The translations under genes were made by a program, and so were the position numbers. Positions 1 to 7,978 of a stretch of DNA of 64,000 bases are shown here, in pieces. Source of the DNA: an uncultured Allorhizobium sp. (GTDB taxonomy: Bacteria > Pseudomonadota > Alphaproteobacteria > Rhizobiales > Rhizobiaceae); contig OY288189.1 in the NCBI GenBank assembly GCA_958439205.1, forward strand, positions 823,960 to 887,959, read 5' to 3'. The stretch's first letter is position 1; every line of letters begins with the position of its first letter. Under the pieces are notes generated by a model. That model was not told the origin of the DNA. It did not search any database and saw nothing but the letters and a program-made list of their open reading frames with translations.

Positions 1-26
1 GGAACTTCGTCACAAAGCGCTATAGT

Positions 27-41
27 TTGCGCATATCGCAA
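27..41. promoter_or_regulatory. Candidate Lrp-type operator
   Basis: A perfect inverted repeat, TTGCG-CATAT-CGCAA, lies 24 bp before the start codon of the Lrp/AsnC regulator at 65. Lrp-family proteins commonly bind such dyads and repress their own genes. That this one is used for autoregulation is an inference from its position and symmetry. Confidence 0.35.
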
Positions 42-64
42 CCAGCATGTGACAGTTTGTAAAG

Positions 65-490
65 ATGGACGATCTCGACCGCAGCATCCTCGGCGCGCTT
101 CGCCAGAATGCCCGCCTGCCTGTTGCGTCTCTCGCCGCCATGACCGGCGCCTCGCGCGCGACAATTTCTGCGCGGATCGACCGGCTTGTGGCGAACGGCA
201 CGATTGCCGCTTTCACGATTCTCACCGGCAGCGAAATCCAGCCGACGGGTGTGCGGGCCATCATCATGATCGAGGTTGTCGGCAAGTTCGCTGACCGGGT
301 CGCACATCAGCTGCGCGGCATGCCGCAAGTCCGTTCGCTGCACAGCACCAATGGCAAATGGGATTTCATCGCCGAGCTGGAAGAGCGGGATCTCGCCAGT
401 TTCGACGAGACGCTCAGACGGATCCGATTGATCGAGGGCATCAACTTCACCGAATCCAACATCCTCCTGAAAACCAGCAAGGTGGCCTGA
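65..490 (+). CDS. Lrp/AsnC family transcriptional regulator
   Basis: A 141-residue protein of the usual length for this family. Residues 1-55 form the winged helix-turn-helix (DDLDRSILGALRQNARLPVA, then the recognition helix SRATISARIDRL). Residues 65-135 form the RAM ligand-binding and oligomerisation domain. Such regulators sense amino acids or related metabolites and often control a neighbouring transporter or enzyme. The next gene rightward (tamB) converges on this one, so the target is probably upstream of the window or the gene itself. The ligand cannot be predicted. The ATG at 65 follows a weak AAAG and the family N-terminus begins there. Confidence 0.88.
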   Translation: MDDLDRSILGALRQNARLPVASLAAMTGASRATISARIDRLVANGTIAAFTILTGSEIQPTGVRAIIMIEVVGKFADRVAHQLRGMPQVRSLHSTNGKWDFIAELEERDLASFDETLRRIRLIEGINFTESNILLKTSKVA

Positions 491-515
491 CCCCGGGCAG
501 AGCCTCTCCTCGGGG
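491..515. terminator. Possible bidirectional hairpin between convergent genes
   Basis: CCCCG at 491 and CGGGG near 511-515 can pair across a 15-base interior in the gap between the Lrp gene stop and the tamB stop. There is no clear U-tract, so termination activity is uncertain. Confidence 0.25.
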
Positions 516-516
516 G

Positions 517-3500
517 TCAGTATTCTTTCTCGTAGAAGATGCCGCCACCGGCGCCGGATCCGCCAGCTTCACCCTTCAGCTTCAAGCCTCGCCCGATGTC
601 GAGATTGATGACCGCCTTGGCGCCACCGCTGCCACTTTGCTGCAGTTCGATATAGGTGCGGTCGTTCAGGTACTTGCCGGCGCTGATGCTGGTGCCGCCG
701 GTTTCATCCGTGGATATATCGAGATCGTCGATGCCGAGCGTGCTGCGTAGCGACTGGAACAGCGAGGTCCCGCGCCCGCCGGCGAGCTGGGCCGCGGCAT
801 CGGCAAGCTGCGCGATCTGCAGGGGCGAGAGCCGCGACAATGATTGTCCGAAGATCAGCTGGGCCAAGATTTCGTCCTGGGGCAGGGACGGTGTCGAGCT
901 GAAGCTCACCTGCGGATTGCTGGCAAGTCCGGTCAGCAGAATGACGATGGTGGCGTTGCCCGAGGTCGTGGTCGCTTCGAGATCGAGAAGAGGCACGAGG
1001 TCACCACCGAAGGTGATCGTCGCCCGGGTAATGTCGAGGCGCTTCGTCAGGATCTGCATGCGGCCGCGCCGCAATTCGAAGGCGCCGGAGACTACAGGCG
1101 CTGCCGCCGAGCCGGTCAATGAGATCGTCCCGCCAAGCTCGGCATCAATGCCGCGCCCCCGGACGAAAGTCTGGGTGGGCGAGGAGATCGTGAGATCGAG
1201 CGCAATCGGCGCACTCGATGAGCGGCCTTCCGCTGGCTGCTGCTCGCGTTGCTGACGCTGAACCGCAGCCGGTGCGTTGCGATGCTCGATATCGAGCGCC
1301 TGCAGACTTGCCGGGCGGCTCTCGGACAGGGTGATCGAGGTACGCGACAGGTTGATCGCGCCGGCCAGTGTCGGGCCGTTCAGCAACTGCCCCGTGAGGG
1401 TCAGCCTGCCATCTGCCGTGCTGGTCACGGTGTTGCCATCGACATAGACGGCCTGGTCGAGGTTAATCGTCAGGTCGGCCGGCAGGCCGGGGCTTGCGAT
1501 ATCGATGCTGCCGCTTGCCGAGACACGACCGCCGGTCGCGAGGTTCCCGGTCAGGCTGCCAATCTCGGCCCGGGTGCCGGTGAGGTTCACCGTCGTTGCG
1601 ATCTGCTCGATCGCCAGGTTGCGTCTGACGTCGACAACGCGGGCGCCGCTGGTCGATACCGTGCCGGTGATCCGCGGCTCGGCTCCGGTGCCGCCGATCG
1701 TCAGGTTGACGCTGGCATTGCCTTCGGCAACGAGGCCCTGGGCCGCGAGTTGGCCATTGGCGGCAGAGAGGGGGACGTCTCCCTGGACGCGGATATCGAG
1801 GCCTGGGCCGCTCTGAAGCGAGACATTGCCGCCTGCGGTGAGGCCGATGCCACCACCGTTGATGCCGCTTTCAAGGGTGAGGGTCTGGTTTTCGAAACGA
1901 CCATTGGCGGTGATCCCGAAGGGGGCGAGACCCGCACTCCGTGTTTGGGCGATTGCGGCACCCTGCCAGTCGAGCCGGTAATCCGCCACCGGCGCCGACG
2001 GTGAGCCGCCAACCGTGACGGTGCCGGAAATGCTGCCTTCCGGGGAAAGTTGCGGAGCAAGGGTCGCAGCGAGCGAGGCTGGAAGAGCCTGGATATTTGC
2101 TGTTAGATCGAGCGTCTCACCGATGGTGCCGGATACGGCCACGCGGCCGGAGCCTGCTGATATCACCGTGTCTGCGATCGAAACTTCTCCGTCGGCGATG
2201 CGAACCGAAGTCGGGTTTGTCAGGGTAAGCGCAATGCCGCGCGGCGCCGCACGCAGCTCCTGTACGGCGACGGAGAGACCTTCCGGGTTCTGGCTGAGTG
2301 CTCCCCGCAGCACAACAGGCGCGTTGTCGTATTGCCCAGAGAGGTTAAACTCCGTTTCGGAGCCCGCCCGGGTGAAATCGAGCGCCACGCTTTCCAGCCG
2401 GTTGGCGCCCGAGGACACGCTCGTCGCGCGAATGGTGCCCTCTGCGGCAAGAGCCGACACATCCGTCACTCTCAGGTCGACGCGTGGCTCGCTGATGGCG
2501 AGATTGCCCTGCGTAATGGCCGAGCCGGAGGCCTCGACGTTGGCGGAGAGCCGGCCCTCCGTCGACTGGAGGGAGACATTTCCCTTGAGATCGCCACCGA
2601 TCGTCTGTCCAGCGAGGGCGGCAAGCAGGCTGATGTCAGGAAAATCGAAGGACACATCCCCGGCCGGCAGGAAGTCCGGGCCAAGATTGAGCGCGCCGGT
2701 GAGGCGGTTCGGGCCGATCGCGAGATCGATGGCATCGACTGTCGTTCTGCCCTCCGCGCTCACAACCTGTGCCTTGGCGTCCAGCGGTTTCCCGTCGATC
2801 TGGCCGCTGACTGTCAGGTTGCCGCTCGGTGCCTGTCGATTGGCGACGCCGTCGACCAGAACGGTGAGATTCTCGATGCGATAACCGGCTGCCTGCCCTT
2901 CATCGACTGAGAGGTTGACCGTCGCCTCCAGGGCGTCGAGCGGACCCGATGCCGACAGATTGAAGGAGGCTGGCGCCTGGATACGCTCGACGAAGAGGCC
3001 GATGTCGCGGAGTTGGCCCGTCAGATCAGTCGCCAGAATGCCGTCCTGATCCAGGGACAGAGAACCTTCCGCCTGGGCAATGTCGCTGGCGAGCACGATC
3101 TCGCGCAGCGCAATGGCGCGCGGTGCGACGAAATCGACACGGGCAGACAGATCTACCGGCCCCTGCAGGCGGCTCGACAGCGCTGGCGGCAAAAGGTCGG
3201 GCACAGCCTGGATGGCGAGCCGACCGGAAAAACCGTTGCTGGCCAGCGTGTAGGTGCCGGATCCCTGCAGGTCGAGGCCATTGCTGTCAAAGACGAGTTG
3301 CTCGAAGGAAATGGCGTCGCTGGAGACGACCAGCGGTGCCGTAAGCGTCAGCGGGCCGCGGACATAAGGCCAGATCTCGGCATCGCGGATGTCAGTTCCC
3401 TGCACGGTGACGCCGAGGTTCACCGGACCCTGCCGGTTGGCGAGGTCAAAACTGTCACTGTCGGCGCTCAGCGCGATGTCCGAGAACGTGCCTTGGGGAA

Positions 3501-4680
3501 GGCTGAGCTCCGCCAGGTCGGCGCGCAGCGAGAGCGCTGCTGCCGGAGCCTGTCCGTTAAGGGCCAGATCCAGGCTCCGCAGCTTCAGGCCGCCCTTAAA
3601 ATCCGGCGATTGCGAGGTGATGCCGATGGGTTCGCCGGTCGCGCGAGCCGAAAGGCGCAGGTCATTCTGGCCGTTCGGATCGTAACGTCCGGCGGCTGTG
3701 ACTTCCGCCGAGGCCGTGGTGAAGCGGCCCCTTTCGATCGCCACCGATCCGTCGGTGCCGAGTATGGTCGCCAGATCGATTGCCGTATCGCCCGCGAAGA
3801 TGTCGCGCAGCTCGGGTGGCAGAAGCCCCGAGAAGCGGCCGCCACCTGTTGCGGTCAGGGCGCGCGTTCCGTCTGCGGCGAGCTTGTGGGTCGCATCGAC
3901 GGTGATCGTGCGCTCTCCATCCAGCGAGGCCATGATCTGGCCAGCCCAGTCATTGAGCGGTCCGTCACCATCGATCTCGATCGCCAGTGCCGGCTGGCCC
4001 GGCAGTTGCAGCTGCTCGCCGAGCAGGCCTGCTGCGGGTTCCTGATAATCGAGATTGACGCGCAACTGGTTGTCGTTCGGCGCATAGAGCAGATCGACCA
4101 CGGCATTGTTGCCGGGTTCGTCCAGGCGCGTTGCCGTCAGGCGGCTGGCGATCGTGTCGCCGACGATCTGCAACGACCCTTGCGCTGACAATGGGAGTTC
4201 GCGCTCGATGAGCGCTTCACCAATGGAGATCGAGGGCAGGTCTATGCTCGTGATGTCGATTTCAACCGGCAGCGAGAAGGGCTCGTCTGTCTCCGGTTGC
4301 GGTTCCGCCGAGGGCAGGGGCGCGCGGCTGACGGTCACTTGCCGAGCCGAGATGCGTTCTGCCGTGAAGCGCTTGCGGATCAGGTCCCGCGGCGTCCAGT
4401 CGAGTGCGAGCTCTTCGATCGAGGCGTAGACACCTTCGCTGTCGGCGACCGTAATCCGCTCCACGGAGAACTGGCTGCTCAGGAGCGGGCCGCTGCCGGA
4501 GAGAGTGATCTGTCTGTTGTCGGTCGAGACAAGTGCTGCGATCCGGTCGGCCAGAAACTGGCTCCCCGTTCGCGAGAAGCCGCCGACCAGGATCACGACG
4601 ACGAACAGCGCGATCATCGCGGCCACGAGGCCGCCCATGAGCCGGATCGTCCAGGTCAGGATGCGCTTCAACCAGATCAT
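517..4680 (-). CDS. tamB: Translocation and assembly module protein TamB
   Basis: A 1387-residue protein, in the normal TamB size range. It has one N-terminal membrane anchor (about residues 8-33), then about 1000 residues of beta-rich AsmA/TamB-type repeats, and a C-terminal DUF490/TamB domain (last ~350 residues) ending in the aromatic KEY. TamB is anchored in the inner membrane and spans the periplasm. With TamA it takes part in outer-membrane protein insertion, and this family is also linked to phospholipid transport between membranes. The start lies 26 bp after the tamA stop, so the two genes form one operon. The ATG is followed directly by the charged, then hydrophobic, anchor. Confidence 0.92.
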   Translation of the reverse strand: MIWLKRILTWTIRLMGGLVAAMIALFVVVILVGGFSRTGSQFLADRIAALVSTDNRQITLSGSGPLLSSQFSVERITVADSEGVYASIEELALDWTPRDLIRKRFTAERISARQVTVSRAPLPSAEPQPETDEPFSLPVEIDITSIDLPSISIGEALIERELPLSAQGSLQIVGDTIASRLTATRLDEPGNNAVVDLLYAPNDNQLRVNLDYQEPAAGLLGEQLQLPGQPALAIEIDGDGPLNDWAGQIMASLDGERTITVDATHKLAADGTRALTATGGGRFSGLLPPELRDIFAGDTAIDLATILGTDGSVAIERGRFTTASAEVTAAGRYDPNGQNDLRLSARATGEPIGITSQSPDFKGGLKLRSLDLALNGQAPAAALSLRADLAELSLPQGTFSDIALSADSDSFDLANRQGPVNLGVTVQGTDIRDAEIWPYVRGPLTLTAPLVVSSDAISFEQLVFDSNGLDLQGSGTYTLASNGFSGRLAIQAVPDLLPPALSSRLQGPVDLSARVDFVAPRAIALREIVLASDIAQAEGSLSLDQDGILATDLTGQLRDIGLFVERIQAPASFNLSASGPLDALEATVNLSVDEGQAAGYRIENLTVLVDGVANRQAPSGNLTVSGQIDGKPLDAKAQVVSAEGRTTVDAIDLAIGPNRLTGALNLGPDFLPAGDVSFDFPDISLLAALAGQTIGGDLKGNVSLQSTEGRLSANVEASGSAITQGNLAISEPRVDLRVTDVSALAAEGTIRATSVSSGANRLESVALDFTRAGSETEFNLSGQYDNAPVVLRGALSQNPEGLSVAVQELRAAPRGIALTLTNPTSVRIADGEVSIADTVISAGSGRVAVSGTIGETLDLTANIQALPASLAATLAPQLSPEGSISGTVTVGGSPSAPVADYRLDWQGAAIAQTRSAGLAPFGITANGRFENQTLTLESGINGGGIGLTAGGNVSLQSGPGLDIRVQGDVPLSAANGQLAAQGLVAEGNASVNLTIGGTGAEPRITGTVSTSGARVVDVRRNLAIEQIATTVNLTGTRAEIGSLTGNLATGGRVSASGSIDIASPGLPADLTINLDQAVYVDGNTVTSTADGRLTLTGQLLNGPTLAGAINLSRTSITLSESRPASLQALDIEHRNAPAAVQRQQREQQPAEGRSSSAPIALDLTISSPTQTFVRGRGIDAELGGTISLTGSAAAPVVSGAFELRRGRMQILTKRLDITRATITFGGDLVPLLDLEATTTSGNATIVILLTGLASNPQVSFSSTPSLPQDEILAQLIFGQSLSRLSPLQIAQLADAAAQLAGGRGTSLFQSLRSTLGIDDLDISTDETGGTSISAGKYLNDRTYIELQQSGSGGAKAVINLDIGRGLKLKGEAGGSGAGGGIFYEKEY

Positions 4681-4706
4681 GCTTACTGTCGTCCTGTCTT
4701 GCTCGG

Positions 4707-6641
4707 TCAGAAACTCTGACCAATGCCGGCATAGATGGCATAACGGCTGCCGCCATCGTAAGGATCCAGCGGAACTGCCACATCCAGCCTCAAGGGGCCG
4801 AACGGGGTCATGTAACGCAGCCCGACACCGGCACCCATCTTGATGTCATTGAAATCGGGCACGGTGTTGTCCGCGACCGTGCCGATATCGAGAAAGGGCA
4901 CGATGCCGATCGTATCCGTCACGTTGATGCGTGCTTCCAGATTGGCCGTCACATAGGAGCGGCCACCTGTGCCTTCATCCGCGGCGTTGTAAGGCGTGAT
5001 CTCCTGGAAAGCGTAACCGCGCACCGATCCACCGCCGCCGGAGAAGAAGCGCCTTGTGGCGGGAATGGCCGAGAGATCGCCACCGCCGACCAGGGAGCCG
5101 GCGCTCAGGCGACCGGCGAGCACGAAACGATCCTCCTCGCCAAACCCGAGATAGGCCGAGATCGAGCCTTCGAGCGAGGTGAAGAAGGTCTGGCCGAAGA
5201 AATCATAGCTCGGCGTCAGCGTCACGGTGCCGTAGTGGCCTTCGGTTGCGTTCAGCCGGTTGTCGCGGGTGTCCCTGACATAGCCCATCGGCAAGCCGAA
5301 GGTCAGGTATTCGTTGTCGTCGCCGAAGGCGTCATCGATGCTATCATAGGCGAGCGAAACGCCCGCGTTGACGGTGTCGAAATCGGTCAGTTCATAGGCG
5401 TAGGAGACCTTACCCGTCACCGTGGCGGCATCGTAGTAATCGGTCTCGAGCGTGCTGCCCTTGATGCTGGCCTCAAGCGTTCCCGAGGGGACGTAGGCGC
5501 CCGGCTTTATGAAGGTGATGCCGGCCGTGTAGTCGAGCGACGAGACGTCGCTGACATTCTCGAGCTCGCCCAGTCCGCGCACCGATCCCTCGATCCGCAG
5601 CGATTCCGCCTGACCGAAGAGATTGCGATGGCCCCAGTAGCCTTCAATGCCGCCACCATCGACCGAGGAATAGCTGGCGCCGACGCCGAAATAGCGATGC
5701 TTTCCTTCCGAGACCACGATGCCGATGGGCAAGGATCCGTCCGCTTCCAGACCCTCGGCCTCATTGACCGTGACCGAGGAGAAGACGCCGAGCGTGCGCA
5801 GACGTTCGCCGGCTTTACGCAATTGCTCTGGTGAATAGGTCTGGCCGGGCCGGAGGCGCGAGTAATAGGCGATGAAGTCGGAGTTTACGGATCGACCACC
5901 CTTCACGGTGACGGCGCCGAGAGGGGCGACAGGACCGGCCTCGACCGCGATCGTCAGATCGATGGTCTGCGTCTCGTGATCGGCCACCACGTCGCGGCGC
6001 GTCACCTCGGTCAGGGGGCGGCCTTCTTCCTTGAGCTTGAGGGCCATGGCCTCGGCAGCCCTCAGGATCGTCAGAGAGCCGGCCTTCTCTCCTCGCACCA
6101 GATCGAACTCGGCGGGATCGAGGCGTGCGGCATCTCCTTCGAGACGGACTTCACCCAGGGTGAATGTCGCTCCGGGCTGAATGGTAATCGATACGGGCAC
6201 AGGCCGTGATCGGTCGAAGCTTGGATTGGGAGGAAGGCTGTCGATGTCCTGGCCATCGATCGTGACCGAGACCACCCCGCCATAAAAGGCGTTTTCATAG
6301 AGTGTCGCAATCAGGCGGTCGCGGTCGTCGCGAGCCTTGATTACAAGTCCCAGGTCGCCCGATACGGGATCGTCTTCCTCCGCCAGCAGCAGCGAAGTCC
6401 GCTCCAGCGATTTCCGGAGCGCACGGTCGGCCTCACCGGTGTCGAGGGTAATCGTGTAATCCAGCGGGTCGATCACATCGCGGCCCGCCTCGTCGCTGCC
6501 GAAAAGACGAATCCCGAAGATCTCGAATGCGGCTGCTTCCGTGGCCACAGCTGGCAGAAAGGGGCTGGCGACGGACAATACGAGCCCTAGCCGTAACGCA
6601 AGACTAAACTTCGGCAATGTCCATCCACTCGGTCTACGCAT
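4707..6641 (-). CDS. tamA: Outer-membrane assembly protein TamA (Omp85 family)
   Basis: A 644-residue Omp85-superfamily protein. It has a signal peptide (about residues 10-35, ending near ATEAAA), POTRA domains to about residue 310, and a C-terminal bacterial surface-antigen 16-strand barrel. The barrel contains RGY in SGGGGSVRGYAFQE and ends in GIGQSF with the terminal Phe typical of BamA-recognised barrels. The start at 6641 is preferred because it places the Arg-rich n-region directly before the hydrophobic segment; an in-frame upstream ATG at 6680 would add 13 polar residues. First gene of the tamA-tamB operon. Confidence 0.9.
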   Translation of the reverse strand: MRRPSGWTLPKFSLALRLGLVLSVASPFLPAVATEAAAFEIFGIRLFGSDEAGRDVIDPLDYTITLDTGEADRALRKSLERTSLLLAEEDDPVSGDLGLVIKARDDRDRLIATLYENAFYGGVVSVTIDGQDIDSLPPNPSFDRSRPVPVSITIQPGATFTLGEVRLEGDAARLDPAEFDLVRGEKAGSLTILRAAEAMALKLKEEGRPLTEVTRRDVVADHETQTIDLTIAVEAGPVAPLGAVTVKGGRSVNSDFIAYYSRLRPGQTYSPEQLRKAGERLRTLGVFSSVTVNEAEGLEADGSLPIGIVVSEGKHRYFGVGASYSSVDGGGIEGYWGHRNLFGQAESLRIEGSVRGLGELENVSDVSSLDYTAGITFIKPGAYVPSGTLEASIKGSTLETDYYDAATVTGKVSYAYELTDFDTVNAGVSLAYDSIDDAFGDDNEYLTFGLPMGYVRDTRDNRLNATEGHYGTVTLTPSYDFFGQTFFTSLEGSISAYLGFGEEDRFVLAGRLSAGSLVGGGDLSAIPATRRFFSGGGGSVRGYAFQEITPYNAADEGTGGRSYVTANLEARINVTDTIGIVPFLDIGTVADNTVPDFNDIKMGAGVGLRYMTPFGPLRLDVAVPLDPYDGGSRYAIYAGIGQSF

Positions 6642-6735
6642 GTCGCTTTCATCGCGATCTGTCAGGCGTGCCCCACCCACCGGACAACTTAGGCGTAAAT
6701 GCGTCGCAACGCATACCCCCTTTTTGAGCAGTTAC

Positions 6736-6766
6736 GAAAAAAGGCGGGGAGTGTGATCTCCCCGCC
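6736..6766 (-). terminator. Rho-independent terminator after the glycine-zipper gene
   Basis: On the minus strand GGCGGGGAG pairs perfectly with CTCCCCGCC across a six-base loop and is followed by TTTTTT. It lies 25 bp past the stop codon of the lipoprotein gene at 6791. Confidence 0.85.
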
Positions 6767-6790
6767 CTGTTTCGATTGCGACGGGCGGCC

Positions 6791-7060
6791 TTAGTAGCCG
6801 CGCGGGCAGGCGTCGATGTAACGGTTGCCGTAGCGGTCGCGGTAGTAGCACTGGCCCGGCTGTTCCGAGACATTGCCGATGACGGCGCCTGCAACGCCAC
6901 CGATTGCTGCGCCGACTGCAGCGCCCCGGACGTTGCCTGTGGCAATGCCACCGATGATCGCGCCGGAGGCAGCGCCGATACCTGCGCCGCGTTCCGTCTG
7001 GGTGCAGCCTGCGACCGTAAGGCCGACCAGCATCAGCACAAGAGCTTTCTTCATCTTCAT
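6791..7060 (-). CDS. Glycine-zipper lipoprotein
   Basis: An 89-residue lipoprotein. The signal peptide ends in the lipobox LTVAGC with the lipidated Cys at residue 19. A glycine zipper follows (GIGAASGAIIGGIATG, then a second GAAVGAAIGGVAGAVIG), and the C-terminal tail holds a Cys pair around YYRDRYGNRYIDACPRGY. Such small YMGG/OmpA-linker-like proteins are common in rhizobial envelopes; the molecular role is unknown. The ATG at 7060 follows GGAG with good spacing; a second ATG six bases inside is also possible. A strong terminator follows, so the gene is probably monocistronic. Confidence 0.8.
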   Translation of the reverse strand: MKMKKALVLMLVGLTVAGCTQTERGAGIGAASGAIIGGIATGNVRGAAVGAAIGGVAGAVIGNVSEQPGQCYYRDRYGNRYIDACPRGY

Positions 7061-7374
7061 CTCTCCAAGTTCCACGCGTCCGGGCGAGCCGGTCTTGTTT
7101 TTGACAGCATGCCCCACCGCTCGAGCTCTCCCCCGGGCGGTTTCAGGCTTCCTTGAGCATAACCTTGACCAAGGGAAAGTCCATGGTCGTGGCTCACACC
7201 CTCGCGGGTGGTTCCATTGCATGAGGCATCGAAGATGAACCCAGGATTTACAGGCGGTTTGATGCTGCAATGCGGCACAGAATTTTTCGTTTGCGACCTT
7301 CTGGACAGTTGCACATGTCACACAAAACTCACACCATGCGTCCCGTGTCCGGGAGAGACACGAGGAGGAACAAC
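7061..7374. other. Intergenic region before the cox operon
   Basis: No gene is supported here. The region lies between the divergent lipoprotein gene and coxS and must hold both promoters. A short hairpin (ACCC-TCGC-GGGT, about 7198-7209) and an AGGAGG ribosome binding site at 7362-7367, 7 bp before the coxS ATG, are the only recognisable elements. Confidence 0.5.
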
Positions 7375-7863
7375 ATGGCTAAAGTGACACTGACGGTGAA
7401 TGGCCGGACAGTGAGCGGAGAGTGCGAGGATCGCACCCTGCTCGTGCATTTCATTCGCGAAAAACTTGGTCTGACGGGCACGCATGTGGGTTGCGATACC
7501 ACGCAATGCGGAACCTGCGTCGTTCACATGGACGGCAAGTCGATCAAGAGCTGTTCGATCCTGGCCGTCCAGGCCTCGGGATCGTCGATCACGACGATCG
7601 AGGGCCTCTCTTCCGGCGGCGAGCTGCATCCAGTGCAGGCCGCCTTCAAGGAACATCACGGCCTGCAATGCGGCTTCTGCACGCCCGGCATGGTGATGAC
7701 GGCGCTCGACATGATCTGTCGTCACAACGGTGCGCTCGACGAATCCACCGTCCGCCATGAGCTCGAAGGCAATATCTGTCGCTGCACGGGCTACCACAAC
7801 ATCGTAAAGGCCGTGCTGTCGGCCAATGAAGCGATGACCGCCGGCCGCCAGGCCGCCGAATAA
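7375..7863 (+). CDS. coxS: Xanthine-oxidase-family 2Fe-2S subunit (CoxS-like)
   Basis: A 162-residue small subunit with both expected clusters. The N-terminal plant-type ferredoxin cluster has Cys40, Cys45, Cys48 and Cys60; the C-terminal all-helical domain has Cys99, Cys102, Cys135 and Cys137 in CGFCTPG and CRCTGYHN. It passes electrons from the molybdenum centre in the large subunit to FAD in the medium subunit. First gene of an S-L-M operon; 115 bp separate it from coxL. AGGAGG precedes the ATG. The family is certain; carbon monoxide as substrate is not. Confidence 0.88.
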   Translation: MAKVTLTVNGRTVSGECEDRTLLVHFIREKLGLTGTHVGCDTTQCGTCVVHMDGKSIKSCSILAVQASGSSITTIEGLSSGGELHPVQAAFKEHHGLQCGFCTPGMVMTALDMICRHNGALDESTVRHELEGNICRCTGYHNIVKAVLSANEAMTAGRQAAE

Positions 7864-7978
7864 GGACTTCGGCAGTTCCGGTCGCCGCGACCGAGTGCCT
7901 GACCAAGGCCTCTGGGATGCCGACTGCAATTGCCTCTGTCCGACTGCCTGAAGTCCTGTTTCTCTGGAGGAGAAGACA